A stretch of DNA of 64,000 nucleotides from the NCBI GenBank assembly GCA_965153355.1, contig OZ231126.1:11222001-11286000 (forward strand). Direction: 5' to 3'. This stretch comes from Flaccisagitta enflata. Its lineage: Eukaryota > Chaetognatha > Sagittoidea > Aphragmophora. The notes under the pieces were generated by a model that saw nothing but the letters and a program-made list of their open reading frames with translations, was not told the DNA's origin and made no database searches. The position numbers were made by a program, and so were the translations under genes. Positions 35,110 through 47,083 of the stretch are shown here, one piece after another; position 1 is the stretch's first letter, and every line of letters begins with the position of its first letter.

Positions 35110-35266
35110 TGCACTTGTCCGGCCGTCTGTTGGTCCATCAGATTACTTTTTCAGCGTTTTTGGCAGTTTTTGTATTCCTTCTTCTGCTCAAATACATGGT
35201 TAGCCTTTTTATGACTGCCCCTGACCACCCGCATGCGACTTGGGTAGCTGTTTAACCGGCTTCATT
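35110..35266 (+). mobile_element. partial hairpin-head/GTCY element
   Basis: The hairpin is not recognisable. A short GTCCGGCCGTCTGTTGGTCC segment is followed by the tail box GCCCCTGACCACCCGCATGC...TTTAACCGGCTTCATT. Confidence 0.6.
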
Positions 35267-35883
35267 TTATATAAACCTTGTTTACAAAAACATCAACAGA
35301 GACTTTTGTAAAATCCAAGTCGGAGTTTGGTTTACTTGTAAATATGCATGGATTCAGGAGAAAATGTTCATGGATGTTAAATAACACGGAACTCTCGTGA
35401 CCCAGAGACATTTGTAAAATCCGTCGGACGTTGGTTGTGATCTGAAACAATACAATACGGCTGGCATTCGGCGCCGTTGGGGTGCAGTAGCGGCTAAAAC
35501 AAAGGCCATTAGGCTATTAGTGCAGCGACACTACCGGATGGTTGTCATTAAAAATGAAAATTCTGAACATGAATATGTCTTTTTTGCACAATATCTTTTC
35601 AAGTTCATAAGCCTTTCTCGATTTGAAAAAGACATAACTTTTTTTTGAACAGACAGAAAAATAGACAAATGAACGGACGGACAGACAATCAGACAGAAAG
35701 TTGAAGCAATGGATGGACATTAAGGTAGACTGTTAGACAGACAGACAGACAGACAGACTGACAGATAAACATACTGCACATTATTTAAACAAAGGCCCCG
35801 CTAGAATGGATACACAAAAGACTGACAAACAAATACTCTGTACAGTCACGTCCACCACTAAGAATAAAATACAAGGACACATA

Positions 35884-36435
35884 CAGGGTGATCAATCTCA
35901 TCTGGCAAAAAGTATTAAGCTTTTACTGCCAGATGCATCGTTTAATTAATTTAAAGAATCGTTTATGCTGTAACGTACTGTGTTTGATGTTCTTTGTGTC
36001 AATTTCATTAGTCTGAGATGAATAGGTTGCCCACAGCATCAATTTGAAGTAGAACAAGTAATTTCAACTGTTGATCAAAAGATCCTTTTTATTCAAAATA
36101 ATTTTTCTTTAAAAAGCTCCAATTGATACAACAGTAATCTCAAATGACAAAGATTTTTATTATGCTTCATTTGAGACCAATCTTTATCAGAAATTGAGTG
36201 TATTAAGAAAAAAAAAAAAACAAATAAAAAAGTTTTGTGTGAAAAAAATTTATTGAGCTCTGAAGTGTAAATGTTTATTTGTTCTTCTTCTTAATGCTGT
36301 GGGCACACTATTCCATCTAAAACACATGAAATTTGGATAAAAAAAACGTCGAACATGAAACAAATGATTCCAGATTAGTGAAGATAAATATTATATGATA
36401 AAAAACAATAACAACATTGAGATTGAATCACCCTG
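35884..36435. mobile_element. MITE with CAGGGTGATCAATCTCA ends
   Basis: Left CAGGGTGATCAATCTCA and right TGAGATTGAATCACCCTG are inverted repeats. Inner arms such as AATCTCAAATGACAAAG and TTTGAGACCAATCTTT also pair. Its termini share CAGGGTG with the 12290-13043 element, suggesting the same superfamily. There is no coding sequence. Confidence 0.75.
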
Positions 36436-36599
36436 CTGCCGGTATTACGCAATCCACAGCTGCAGTGACAATTTTTGGGGAAAGAAGAGGAAGAATCAGA
36501 GACCAAATCAAACTGGGCTAGGCACGAAAGACAGGGCGCAAGTCATAACTAAGTAACCCAAGCTTCGATAAGGCGGATGTTTCTTCATATTCCAGTCAG

Positions 36600-36770
36600 A
36601 AGAGGAGATTATAAGCAGAATGCCCGATGATTACGCCAAATGTGTGGGCACATAGCCTCTCCTTGCTATGCGAGTGAAGCCCAACGTAAAGCAATATACA
36701 GCCGGGTACGATCCCAGCTAGAGTTCCAGCGCAGGTTCTACTAGTCCCCGGCAACAACAACAACAACCCG
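36600..36770 (+). mobile_element. candidate SINE with (CAA)n tail
   Basis: The block contains GGGTACGATCCCAGC, similar to a tRNA-type B box, and ends CCCCGGCAACAACAACAACA, a simple 3' tail typical of SINEs. The A box is not clear and no second copy occurs in the window, so this is tentative. Confidence 0.3.
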
Positions 36771-36854
36771 TTGACCTAGCCTCAATAAGTCTAAGATTCA
36801 TCCCCCATGAGTCCATGACTTCCCTCCAAAGCGCAAAATTTTCGCAAAACCTCT

Positions 36855-37068
36855 GCATAGTTCCGTTGATTTTCTATCAGTCTAAACACCTTGGTTTCAT
36901 ATTTGCTCTAATTTTTCCTACCAAAATAAACAACTGTACATGTCCTTTGTTTTTACCACTTTGTCCACCCATCTGCCCCCTCCCCCTCTTATCTGACACA
37001 CAATTCACTCTACCCATTTAACAAGGCCGGATAACAATCCAGTCGCGGACGGTTTGGCAGGAGCAGTA
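36855..37068. repeat. 214-bp direct repeat, copy 1
   Basis: Identical by eye to 37418-37640 from GCATAGTTCCGTTGATTTTC to AGCAGTAATGCGAAAAC. Its last ~50 bp is a tail box of the hairpin-headed family (AACAAGGCCGGATAACAATC). Confidence 0.9.
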
Positions 37069-37417
37069 ATGCGAAAACAGCAGGCTGTAAACAACAACTG
37101 GTTGTAGAAATTACATTCGCTGTATCTTTAAAGTCAGCAAAAATCCTTTAATAGAATAGAACATGACTAGCATATTCATAATCCTGATGAAATTCTGAGA
37201 AGTTTGACATGTCACACTTAACATTTTTAGTAAGAAATATAATCTTTAAGCATTGTATCATAACTTTGATAAACATTGATAAACAATTTTTAATTTCATA
37301 TAAAAGTGTATGTTGTGACATATCAAACTTGTCATTTCACCAGAATAACAAATTTATGAGTCTCATTCTATTTGCTTGAGATAGTTTTACCACTATATCA
37401 GCCAGCTGTAATTTTTG
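37069..37417. mobile_element. MITE with AGCAGGCTGTAAAC end, between direct repeats
   Basis: It shares AGCAGGCTGTAAACAACAAC, GAACATGACTAGCATATTCA and the ATCAAACTTGTCA region with the 62345-62730 part of the element at 62284-62793. The left end is intact while the right end stops at CAGCCAGCTGTAATTTTT, where the second direct repeat begins. It is therefore an incomplete copy. Confidence 0.75.
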
Positions 37418-37640
37418 CATAGTTCCGTTGATTTTCTATCAGTCTAAACACCTTGGTTTCATATTTGCTCTAATTTTTCCTACCAAAATAAACAACTGTA
37501 CATGTCCTTTGTTTTTACCACTTTGTCCACCCATCTGCCCCCTCCCCCTCTTATCTGACACACAATTCACTCTACCCATTTAACAAGGCCGGATAACAAT
37601 CCAGTCGCGGACGGTTTGGCAGGAGCAGTAATGCGAAAAC
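37418..37640. repeat. direct repeat, copy 2
   Basis: Second copy of 36855-37068. It continues into the complete hairpin-headed element 37582-37722. Confidence 0.9.
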
Positions 37641-37722
37641 GGCTTGGAATTCAACAATGAGACCGATGGACGGACGGACCGACCGACAGAACAAGGTGTA
37701 GAGTCGCGTGCACGCGACTAAA
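37582..37722 (-). mobile_element. hairpin-head/GTCY element, compact
   Basis: The tail AACAAGGCCGGATAACAATC includes CCAGTCGCGGACGG. A GACGGACGGACCGACCGACA array follows, and the head hairpin AGTCGCGTGCACGCGACT is at 37702-37719 (perfect 18-nt palindrome). About 140 bp in total. Confidence 0.82.
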
Positions 37723-38465
37723 GATAGGTATTGGCGGAGGATTGTCGCAAATTTCGAGACGCAAGAATCGTACCATGTGTAACATTAGAATTCCCTGTTT
37801 CAAGATTTTAAGAGAGATCAAGCAAACACAATAGTAGTCGCAAAAGATACTATTAGACTGATGAAAAGACGAAAGTAAAAAAGAAAGAAAGAAAGAAAGA
37901 ATTAAAGATAGGAAGAAAGACAGAAAAAAAAAGACGAATGAAAGGGCTGATGTACACGGAAATTGTATGGATGATATTACGGATAGTACAGATAGGGCTA
38001 CCTGACCATGAATTCAAACTGTCATTTTTCGCTTTGAGCGGAAGTTATAACCCGTAATCTTTTGGAAATCAGCAGCAGCAGTCGCATCAGGAATTTTTGA
38101 AAGCATGAAGCAGGATTGATCCAGCAGCTTTCGCGCTGCAGCACCTTTGCCGTAAAACAGCTTTCTCTTACTCTTGCATTTGAAATTCCTTACTCATGAT
38201 AACTTGTTCTTAACCGAGTTTATCCAGCTTACATAGGTTGTTTTTGGTTGTTTTTTCTTTCTCAAAGGTTCAGCTTCGTCAGAGCCCCATGGTTACTTCA
38301 AGGTTTTGAAATGGGCGGATTTAAGGGTTGGCGATCTGATTTCTAACCTGATTTGAGGCTATAGCTAAGCTCACTTAGAATTCTAGGGGGCCGAGTTAGA
38401 GATCAAGAGGCAATATTTGGTTGGAACAAATAAGACTTGTCTCTCTACTGGTCGTCCTTTCTTTA
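37723..38465. other. non-coding, nothing recognised
   Basis: No supported gene is seen apart from short GAAA/AGAA runs near 37880. Confidence 0.4.
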
Positions 38466-38624
38466 AGTCAAGGACTACGGAATCTTTAGTAGGCTTTGGT
38501 CCGTCCGTGTGTTGGTCAATCTGTTATGCATGAGTAAAAAAGTGAGGAGATGTACCTTAGGGACGCCGCTCCTTAGTTGAAGGGAGAGGGGTCGTGGATG
38601 CGCCCCTGCCCATCCGTCTGCGAC
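38466..38624 (+). mobile_element. degenerate hairpin-head/GTCY element, tail interrupted
   Basis: GTAGGCTTTGGTCCGTCCGT resembles the post-hairpin GTCY start. The tail CGCCCCTGCCCATCCGTCTG breaks off at GCGAC, exactly where the 187-bp direct repeat starts. Confidence 0.55.
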
Positions 38625-38807
38625 AAAACATTGATCCGACATTATAAATCTTCGCCAGGACCTGTCAAGGATTCTCAGGGTACAGATATAACGACCGTGT
38701 CCCACCGTTCTCTCGTGAGTTTGCGTGAAATTGCGTGTACTAATGGGGTGTTCCAGGTGGTCCGCTCTCTTGCAATCTTTATGATCTTTTTTAAGACAGT
38801 CGAGAAT
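38621..38807 (+). repeat. 187-bp direct repeat copy 1, possible duplicated exon
   Basis: Identical by eye to 39521-39707 at a 900-bp offset. Within it, GATTCTCAG|GGTACAGAT... to GTGTTCCAG|GTGGTC forms a stop-free 26-codon block with AG and GT borders, reading GTDITTVSHRSLVSLREI and onward. It may therefore be a duplicated exon. The protein is unrecognised. Confidence 0.6.
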
Positions 38808-38989
38808 GAAATTTATAGGGTAAGTAAATTTAATAATTCTCTTTCATTTGGCGCCAAGCAGAAGTCTCTGGGACAAATATTTTTCGCGCTATGATTTTTT
38901 AAAGATTTATTTATGAAAAATAAAAATAGAATTTTTTTTTATTTTTTAAGATTTTGTGTAGGATCAATAAAGGAGTGTATATATGTTTA

Positions 38990-39410
38990 CTTGAGCATGC
39001 AAAAATTGCAAAAAAACGTTTATAGGCACAGCTGCTCAGCTCTGTGAGGGCATTTTTGAGCATTTTAGCTCATTTAGCTCACTTGGCTTAGTCTAGTCTT
39101 TCTGATTTCAAAAACAACAAATGAATAAATATTTTCACTTGTTTAAGCAAGCAAAATAAAAAAAAACATGTCAGTGAACAGAGCTGCTCATCTATAGGGC
39201 ATTTACAATTATTCTAGCTCATTTAGCTCATTTACCTTGCTCTTTTACTCTGATTTTAAATAGGATAAATACAATAATGTTTTGACCTTAGCATGCAAAT
39301 ACAATAAAGCATGTCAGTGAGCAAAGGTGGTTGTCTGGTTGAATTTGGAATATTTTAGCTCATCTAGCTCATTTGGCTCAGTCCTATTTTTCTCTGATTT
39401 TCAGTGCTAT
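38990..39410. repeat. three-unit ~145-bp tandem repeat
   Basis: Words AGCATGCAAA, GTCAGTGA(G/A)CA, TTTTAGCTCATTTAGCTCA and TCTGATTT recur in the same order three times (starting about 38993, 39150 and 39290). Confidence 0.75.
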
Positions 39411-39520
39411 CAATACATACAATTGCTTTTGATTTGATCTAACAAATAAAAAAAATTCAGTGACTGAAGATAAAAGCATGGTGGAAAGTGACCAATGCTT
39501 ACGACTTTTTTTCCTCACGG

Positions 39521-39707
39521 CGACAAAACATTGATCCGACATTATAAATCTTCGCCAGGACCTGTCAAGGATTCTCAGGGTACAGATATAACGACCGTGT
39601 CCCACCGTTCTCTCGTGAGTTTGCGTGAAATTGCGTGTACTAATGGGGTGTTCCAGGTGGTCCGCTCTCTTGCAATCTTTATGATCTTTTTTAAGACAGT
39701 CGAGAAT
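39521..39707 (+). repeat. 187-bp direct repeat copy 2
   Basis: Second copy of 38621-38807, including the same exon-like splice borders. The perfect identity implies a very recent duplication or an assembly effect. Confidence 0.9.
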
Positions 39708-39831
39708 AGTAACAGAAATCTGGGCATCTGTAATAAACATTGATCATTTGGGAAAACATGACTAGCTCAACCGAAACAAACATCTATAAAATCATTGTAT
39801 CATACTGACTCTCCTGGTTTGAGCTGACAAT

Positions 39832-40195
39832 TTTTCTTTGGTTTGTTGTGGGGAAGATTTGCTTGACTTGACTTGCTCAAAATATAAAAATAATTTTAGT
39901 TAAAAAATACCGAAGCTCTTTTCAAAGGAGCAAAAGTTTTCTACAATGGATTCACAAGAGCTCTCCGGCCTCACTGCTTCTGCCCAAATGATGGAGTGGC
40001 CTCAAATATGGCCCCTGCCCACCCGTACGCGACAGGGGTAGCCGTGTATCTGGCCTTTTTCTTTGGTTTGTTGTGGGGAAGATTTGCTTGACTTGACTTG
40101 CTCAAAATATAAAAATAATTTTAGTTAAAAAATACCGAAGCTCTTTTCAAAGGAGCAAAAGTTTTCTACAATGGATTCACAAGAGCTCTCCGGAA
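39832..40195. repeat. 137-bp direct repeats flanking a family tail box
   Basis: 39832-39968 and 40058-40195 are identical by eye (TTTCTTTGGTTTGTTGTGGG to AAGAGCTCTCCGG). The 89 bp between (39969-40057) is a 3' tail of the hairpin-headed element: TGCCCAAATGATGGAGTGGC, GCCCCTGCCCACCCGTACGC and TATCTGGCC. Confidence 0.88.
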
Positions 40196-40892
40196 AAGAT
40201 CCACCACAGATATCATCCATCGAAACTCTAAAATGAAAGATTTTCAAAAAAAAAGTCTTATCTATCAACGAAGTCTCAGTTTTACGATTTCAAAATTGTT
40301 GCTAGGCTCAATCGATAAAGGGCAAAGTCCCTCAAAAGTTCTATTTTATATATCAAGCGAATGAAAAAATAGATAAAAATTGCGAAACGAAAGAACAAAT
40401 GAATGAACTTACAACGATCAAACAACAGAAAAACTAAAAAACAATACAAGAAGAAAAGTGTAGAATAAGATAATCATTTTAGGGGAAAAAACGCCGTTTA
40501 GAAAAAGATGTTATAAATTGACATCATAGATAAAAAATGATGGATATTTTTGATTTTGCTGCCGACGGTCAGAAAAATTTCACGTAAGTAAAAATTGAGT
40601 CATTAAAAAAGGCAAAATTTATTGGTTTTATCAGGCTGGTACAGTATGATTGTTTTTGTTTGTAACATTTTATGACGATATAATTCCAAAAGTAATGAAA
40701 ATAATTGAATTCTGAAAAAAAGTTCCTAAAAGACTATGAAAATACATTTTATAATATATCAATCAAAGGATCTACTTAGAAAAATCGAATTCTCTCATGT
40801 AAATATGAATGACAGTACCAACTTGACAAATTGCCAATTTGAAAAATTTAGGAAAATTTAACAGATGGACTGTTTATCTTTAAATTGTTCTC
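40196..40892. other. AT-rich non-coding, nothing recognised
   Basis: No supported gene is seen. Confidence 0.4.
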
Positions 40893-41141
40893 CTTTCTAA
40901 ACGGTTTGAGCTACAAATGCCAGATTGGTCTCAAATGAAAGATAATTTGATCTAGTTTTAAGGTTTTTGGAAAGGTAAGCACTGATCTGATGTTTTGAAT
41001 ACAATTTTTTAAACTATAGGCAGGCACTTTTTTTAAATTTTCAACAGGGTGAAAAAATGAAAAGATGAAAAATATAGAACATTCTTCACTTTTGGTAGTA
41101 CTAAAATGAAATATTCAAGTACTTCTAGTGTAGATTTACTG

Positions 41142-41198
<57 letters not shown>
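40893..41198. repeat. ~250-bp direct repeat plus (CA)n, copy 1
   Basis: TTTCTAAACGGTTTGAGCTA through TAGATTTACTGAAACACACA is identical by eye to 42441-42692. (CA)n spans 41144-41198 here and 42693-42930 in the other copy. Confidence 0.9.
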
Positions 41199-41199
<1 letters not shown>

Positions 41200-41279
41200 C
41201 TGTTGGTCAATTCGTTCAGAAATAAGAGCAATCCAAAGAAAAACGGATTTATCTTATAATATGAAAAACTGTTCATTTC

Positions 41280-42440
41280 AGCTCAAATATGCCTTACAAC
41301 TTCAATAAAAAAATCTGGTTTCGAATTTTTGTTGAAAAAGTCTTGGAAAGCAATATCATAAAACGGCCAGGAATCTCGATGGAGAAAATCTCAATTTTAG
41401 GGTTTAAAAAAAAAAAAAAAAAGGACTCATCCCAGATTTTTGCACAGGGGACCTTTAAAGGCTGTAGAACAAGATTCTGATGTTCATTTTGACCTAACAG
41501 GCACAAAAAAAAAAGAAATGGGTTTTAGTGCAAAAAACAGCTATTTTTCCTAAAATGGCATTAAATGAAATATTTTTGGCCCTTTTTTGCAGAAACATAA
41601 AGTACCAATAGTAATTGCTGTTTGGTGGAATGTAGAACAATTTTTAATAGGTCTATGAGGTTCAAAAATAGCATTAAGTGCTCCAAAATGAAGAAATGAC
41701 CTAAGAATTAAAAAATCATCAAAACTGATGATTTAGAACAGTTTCTTAGGGAAAAATATGTACCTGTCAGAATGAGTGCCTATCCGATTTTACTTAAAAA
41801 ACATAGCGTGATAGCGAAAAGCATAAAACCACAATATGCAAATGAGATCAAGTGCCAATTTTGCAAAAAATGGCAAAACATGTTTTCTTTTTATAGAAGC
41901 TAAACACAATAGAATATTAATTACTTACCTTTCCAAAGCCATTTTTGCAAAAACCGCATTGACCTCATTTGCATATTGCGGTTTTGCGTTTTGTATCACG
42001 GCTATGTTTTTAAGTAAATCGATGGAATTCCATACTGACAGCATATTTTACCTAAACTGTTCCAAAACATCAGTTTTGATAATTTTTAATATTTAGGTCA
42101 TTTCTTCATTTTGAGCATTTTTAATGCTATTTTTGAACCTCATAGACCCGATTCAAATTGTTCACAAGTCACTCAAATATCAATTACTAGTAGGACTTTA
42201 TGTTTCTGTAAAAAAAAAGTCAAAAAATGTCATTTAATACTATTTTTTAGGAAAAATAGCCGTTTTTATAATAAAAACCGTTTCTTTTTTAGCTCCAAGT
42301 CAGTCAAAATGGTATCAATCTTGTTCTACAGCCTTTTAGGTCCCCTGTGCAAAAATCTGGGATGGGTCCATTTTTTTTTTTTTTAAATTTGCAAGTGAGA
42401 CTTCTGGCCGAAAATGTATTTTCAAAACCTTTCATTATTT
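41280..42440. mobile_element. ~1.1-kb palindromic foldback
   Basis: The arms pair: TTTTTGCACAGGGGACCTTT (about 41437) with AAGGTCCCCTGTGCAAAAATC on the reverse order (about 42337-42358). ACAATATGCAAATGAG (about 41832) also pairs with CTCATTTGCATATTG (about 41967). Mirror-placed pieces continue to a centre near 41910. There is no coding capacity. Confidence 0.75.
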
Positions 42441-42935
<495 letters not shown>

Positions 42936-42997
42936 GATATTCAAATATACATAAAAAAAGACACGTACGCATAACTGTTATTTTGCTAATGACCTAA

Positions 42998-43221
<224 letters not shown>

Positions 43222-43235
43222 GGGTTGGGATGTGG

Positions 43236-43300
43236 ATGGGGGTTGGACGCCCCTACCCACCCGTCCGCAACGATATCGTAACCTTGTTATTTGTTCTTGA
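43236..43300 (+). mobile_element. solo tail of the hairpin-headed family (CGCAACGAT variant)
   Basis: ACGCCCCTACCCACCCGTCC followed by GCAACGATATCGTAACCTTG matches the reversed tails at 16451 and 48949. Confidence 0.65.
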
Positions 43301-43555
43301 GCAAACGATCCTATTTGGTGACAGATCAATCTCATAGCAACATGAATGCAACATTGAATTGAAAGCCCAAATTCCTAGGCTGACTCTGAGCCGGATCAAG
43401 CTACCGCAGGGCCCTAGGCTTAGGAGCTACCTCGGGGCCCCCTAGCCTTCCCTCTCCACTTCCCCCCCCCCCCCTTTGCTCTCACAACCTTCCCACCTTT
43501 TTAGTGCAGCTAAACTAGAAAGGCATTTATCTTTCTAAGTTGATGATTTTTTTTC

Positions 43556-43725
43556 TTTTTAGTTGCGGATACGCAACTCTATAAGAGGCTTTGCCATCTG
43601 TCCGTCAGTCTGTCGGTCCGTCCATTGGTCCGTCCATGGACACAAGTCGAAAATTAGGAAAACGCGCATTTCCGCCCCTGCCCACCCGTTCGTGACTGGT
43701 ATGGGCCGTGTATCCGACCTTGTCA
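43556..43725 (+). mobile_element. hairpin-head/GTCY element, AGTTGCG stem
   Basis: The head AGTTGCGGATACGCAACT (43561-43578, perfect 7-bp stem, GATA loop) is followed by CTATAAGAGGC and a GTC(C/G/A/T) array. The tail GCCCCTGCCCACCCGTTCGT...TATCCGACCTTGTC ends by 43725. A compact copy of about 170 bp. Confidence 0.87.
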
Positions 43726-44297
43726 ACTTCTTTTTTCTTTTTTTCCTTTTTTTTCCTTTGCATTTTTTTTAGAAATGTTTTTAAGTCAAAACAAAAAACT
43801 ACAGATGATTCAATATTCATCAGGCTTAATCTACTTCTCTTCTTTCCCCGCCACTCAAACTTGTTTTTTACTACCTCCCCCCCCATCCCTTCCAAATCAT
43901 ACAAGGAGGACGCGGCCTGATAAAGAACTTGTTAAAACAAATTGTTGAATACTTAACAATTACTTATTCTGCATGTCTTGACTTAATTGACGACGTGCAG
44001 GAGTGGTGAAGACAAGTACGAAATGATGTGTGGTTTGAGGTTGTTTATTACTCGATAGTTTCACGTGAGAGCAGACTTAAGTGAACAAGAGGGCGATGAA
44101 CGACGAGGAATAATGAATGATGAAGTAAGATGAACGACGATGAATAATGAATGATGATGTAAGATGAACGACGATAAATGAAGATGAATTAGTTTCCGTT
44201 TTCCAAACCCATTACATAAATCCCAAATTTCGGTGAAAGAATATTGAGACATTTTCAAGTGACGACTGATGTAAATCTTTATTTCTCTCCGTCTTCC

Positions 44298-44300
<3 letters not shown>
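43726..44300. other. non-coding with a GATGAACGAC-type minisatellite
   Basis: At about 44093-44190 variants of GATGAACGACGATGAATAAT recur about three times. No gene is supported. Confidence 0.55.

Positions 44301-44362
<62 letters not shown>
44301..44362. repeat. (CT)n microsatellite
   Basis: CT dinucleotide array. Confidence 0.97.
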
Positions 44363-44369
<7 letters not shown>

Positions 44370-44410
44370 GAGATTTATTTCAAACTTTCAACACGACACG
44401 GGTGTATATA

Positions 44411-44627
44411 AACAAGGCCGGATACACGGCTACCCTAGTCGCGTGCGGGTGGGCAGGGGCAATATTTGAGGTCAGTGGAGCATTTGGGCAGGAGCAGTAG
44501 AGCCAAAACGCTGAAAAAGTAAAGTGTGAGCTGTGAGGGACGGACGGACCGACGGACGGACAGACCGACGGACCGAGGGACGGACCGACAAAGGGGGGTG
44601 TAGAGTCGCTTAGCACGCGACTAATAA
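44411..44627 (-). mobile_element. hairpin-head/GTCY element
   Basis: The tail AACAAGGCCGGATACACGGC plus CCTAGTCGCGTGCGGGTGGG, then TTTGGGCAGGAGCAGTAG and AAAGTAAAGTGTGA. A GACGGACGGACC array leads to the head hairpin AGTCGCTTAGCACGCGACT (44604-44622). The tail and the head arm share AGTCGCGTGC. It closely resembles 15634-15884. Confidence 0.87.
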
Positions 44628-44679
44628 GCAACGATGCGGCATCAGCGGTAAGAATCGGCTGGAACGATAACTTACATCA

Positions 44680-45067
44680 TGATGTTGTTTTGTTATTGTT
44701 GTGGTGTTGTTGTGGTGTTGTTGTTGTGGTTGTTAAGTTTTTGTTGCGGTTGTGGTGATGTGTTATGGTTGTGTTGTTGTTTTTGTGTTGTGTTGTGGTT
44801 GTTGTGTTGTGTTGTGGTTGTTGTGTTGCGGGTCGGTTGTTGTGTTGTGGTGTTGTTGTAGTTTTGTTGTGTTACTGTTTTTGTTGTTTTGAATGTTGTT
44901 GTTGTTGTTGTTGTTGTTGTCGTTACTGTTGTGGTTGTTGGTGTGAGTGTGTGTATGTGTGCTGTACGAGTTCGGCAAACTCATGTGAACTGAAAATGTC
45001 ACAGGCTGGAGAACTTATCCACGGAAAGTCAAACAAACCAACCGACCCAAATGCAATAGGTGAAACA

Positions 45068-45155
<88 letters not shown>
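44680..45155. repeat. GTT-rich region ending in (TTG)n
   Basis: Degenerate GTTGTGGTGTT repeats (44680-44940) precede about 60 bp of unique sequence and a pure (GTT)n run at 45069-45155. Confidence 0.9.
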
Positions 45156-45156
<1 letters not shown>

Positions 45157-46022
45157 TGTCTTTTTTTTATCATCACTGATGTTTTTCTTCTGGTAATGAA
45201 GTGGTGGTTGATTAAATGGTCCATAGGTCGTCGACGTCGTATGAAAAGAGTCTTTTAATTCCCAATTGATTCCCAATTGCTACAGTTGTACTGCTGATAT
45301 GGAATGAGACTCCTCTTTGGATGTTTAGTCAGATTACTCGCAAGAGTAGATTAGCAACTGCATGCTGCACTCTATGACGCGGTTACGCTTTGAAGTACCG
45401 AATAAGGTTTCGTTTGCAGGTTGACTAGAGAAACAGCTGGTACCTTCGGACGAGCGGGATCTGAGTGGGAGCGAAAATGTGCTACGTGGATCTATGGACC
45501 AACAGATCAACGGACGGACACAGTCTCTTATGGAATCGCAAGTCCGCGTTCGTGACTGAAAAAAAAAAACGTGGGTGAAAAACTTATGCAAAGCAGTTTC
45601 TACAATCGAAAGTCGACAAAGGAACTTCAGAAGTAGGACTTTGGCCCAGGAGATACAGGTAAGGCACAATGAATTATAAGGATAGGAAATACCTGTTCAA
45701 AATTGAGTACAAGCTCGTATCATCCGGGCGAGATTCTGTCTCTGAACGCCTCCGACAAAACTCACTCTTGTGGCAAGAAAGAGGAAAATCTTACTTGTTC
45801 GAAGCAGACAAAAGTCTTCCCTAACAGTCCTTACTTAGAGTCGGATATTCAATGAATATTATTCATAATTCATTAATTGAAGTGGGAAAAACGCTTATGC
45901 GGGATTTCAGTTAGTCATTATTTTTGTTTTTGGTTTGGCTATCATCTAGTATCCGGGATTGAGTAAAACTGTTTTATCAAAGACGCATGATGAAAAAGCT
46001 CAATTGAAATTGGCATGATCTA
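45156..46022. other. non-coding; family head remnant at 45496-45570
   Basis: 45496-45570 carries GGACCAACAGATCAACGGAC and CAGTCTCTTATGGAATCGCA, a degenerate reversed head with its hairpin partly duplicated (AAGTCCGCGTTCGTGACT). The rest shows nothing recognisable. Confidence 0.55.
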
Positions 46023-46447
46023 AAACAACTAACGTCACCCCTACCCCTAACCCCACCCCTAACCCTAACCGCACCCCTAACCTTTACCCTAACCCTTAAA
46101 CCTACCCCTGACCCCATCCCTAACCCCAACCCCACCCCTAACCCTAACCCCACCTCACCTAACCCTCTTCCTAACCTCTCCTTAACCTAACCCAGTCCTA
46201 ACCTAACTCACCTCCTTATTTTAACTCAACCCTATCCTAAACCTACCTAACCCTACCCACCCCTAACCCTAACCCCACCCCTAACCCTAACCTCTAACCC
46301 TAACCTAACCTCATACTAACTCCACCAACCCTAACCCTAACCTACTACTAACCCTAACCTAACCCTAACCCCTAACCCTCAATCCTTGCCCTATCCTCAC
46401 TACTAACCCTAACCCAACTCCTAACCCTAACACCCCTAACCCTAAAC
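46023..46447 (-). repeat. degenerate interstitial telomere-like (CCCTAA)n tract
   Basis: About 425 bp consists of CCCTAA units mixed with CCCCTAA, CACCCCTAA and CCTAACCTAA variants, all on one strand (G-rich TTAGGG on the minus strand). This is the canonical animal telomere repeat in a decayed form. Confidence 0.9.
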
Positions 46448-46558
46448 ATAAACAGTGTAAAAAGAACGTCAATAACCTTCGTCGAGCTCGCCCGAGTCCT
46501 ACAGAAACAAAAGGCTACTGTCTTCGCCTCTGAAAATCTCAATCCCGGATTCTAGATG

Positions 46559-46621
<63 letters not shown>
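46559..46621. repeat. (CT)n microsatellite
   Basis: Uninterrupted CT array. Confidence 0.97.
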
Positions 46622-46624
<3 letters not shown>

Positions 46625-47032
46625 AAAACCTCATAAAGTAACTCGGAGAGTATAGAATGCAGAAAATTCCGCTTAGTGCCAATTGAAAGAGCATGGTCAA
46701 CTTTATTTACCCTGCAAGTTTCATGCTTCTTCCTATTCTGGTTATGTGCAGGAAAAGCGAATACGTTTTTACATCTCAAAAATTCGTAGACTTCTTCTTT
46801 TTCTGTCTTTCTGTCAAGAACAGAACAGATGTCAGGATAGGCTATATAATTTTTCGTAGGAAATCTTTGCCAACAAATAATGTATATATCTAACACTCTT
46901 ACATCTTTAATCAAGCGTTCTCGATTTTACAATGTTCAAAGATGTTTCTACACGAGGCTAAGGTACTTTTACTAACTTACTACGATAAAATTACATACGC
47001 CATGCAATACTTTCATTTTGCTTTTGCAGCAC
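46622..47032. other. probable intron or 3' part of the dynein-like gene
   Basis: No further exon could be identified on the minus strand after the donor at 47032. Confidence 0.35.
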
Positions 47033-47083
47033 CTTAACGTGGCTGACTATGTTCAAAGCCCATCTGTAGAAAGCTGCCACAGC
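47033..47083 (-). CDS. dynein-heavy-chain-like exon 4 of 4 seen
   Basis: 51 nt with acceptor TTCGACAG and donor AAG|GTGCTG. It reads AVAAFYRWALNIVSHVK in phase 0 and follows the previous exon in phase. In dynein heavy chains this position carries the conserved 'A...L..W...I' helix before the return half of the stalk. The match is by pattern only. Confidence 0.6.

Noticed and set aside
36600-36770. True tRNA gene
   Set aside because: Only a B-box-like word is present; no cloverleaf or A box can be drawn.
44990-45060. Possible exon (GTCACAG|GCTGGAGAAC... to AATAG|GTGAAA) between GTT repeats
   Set aside because: It has AG and GT borders but is only ~55 nt. In the phase required after the TMEM144-like exon it shows no membrane character, so it was not annotated as coding.
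45680-45770. Minus-strand block bounded by ACAAG and AACAG|GTATTT
   Set aside because: The acceptor is weak and the encoded ~24 residues are unpatterned; it cannot be connected to the dynein-like exons.
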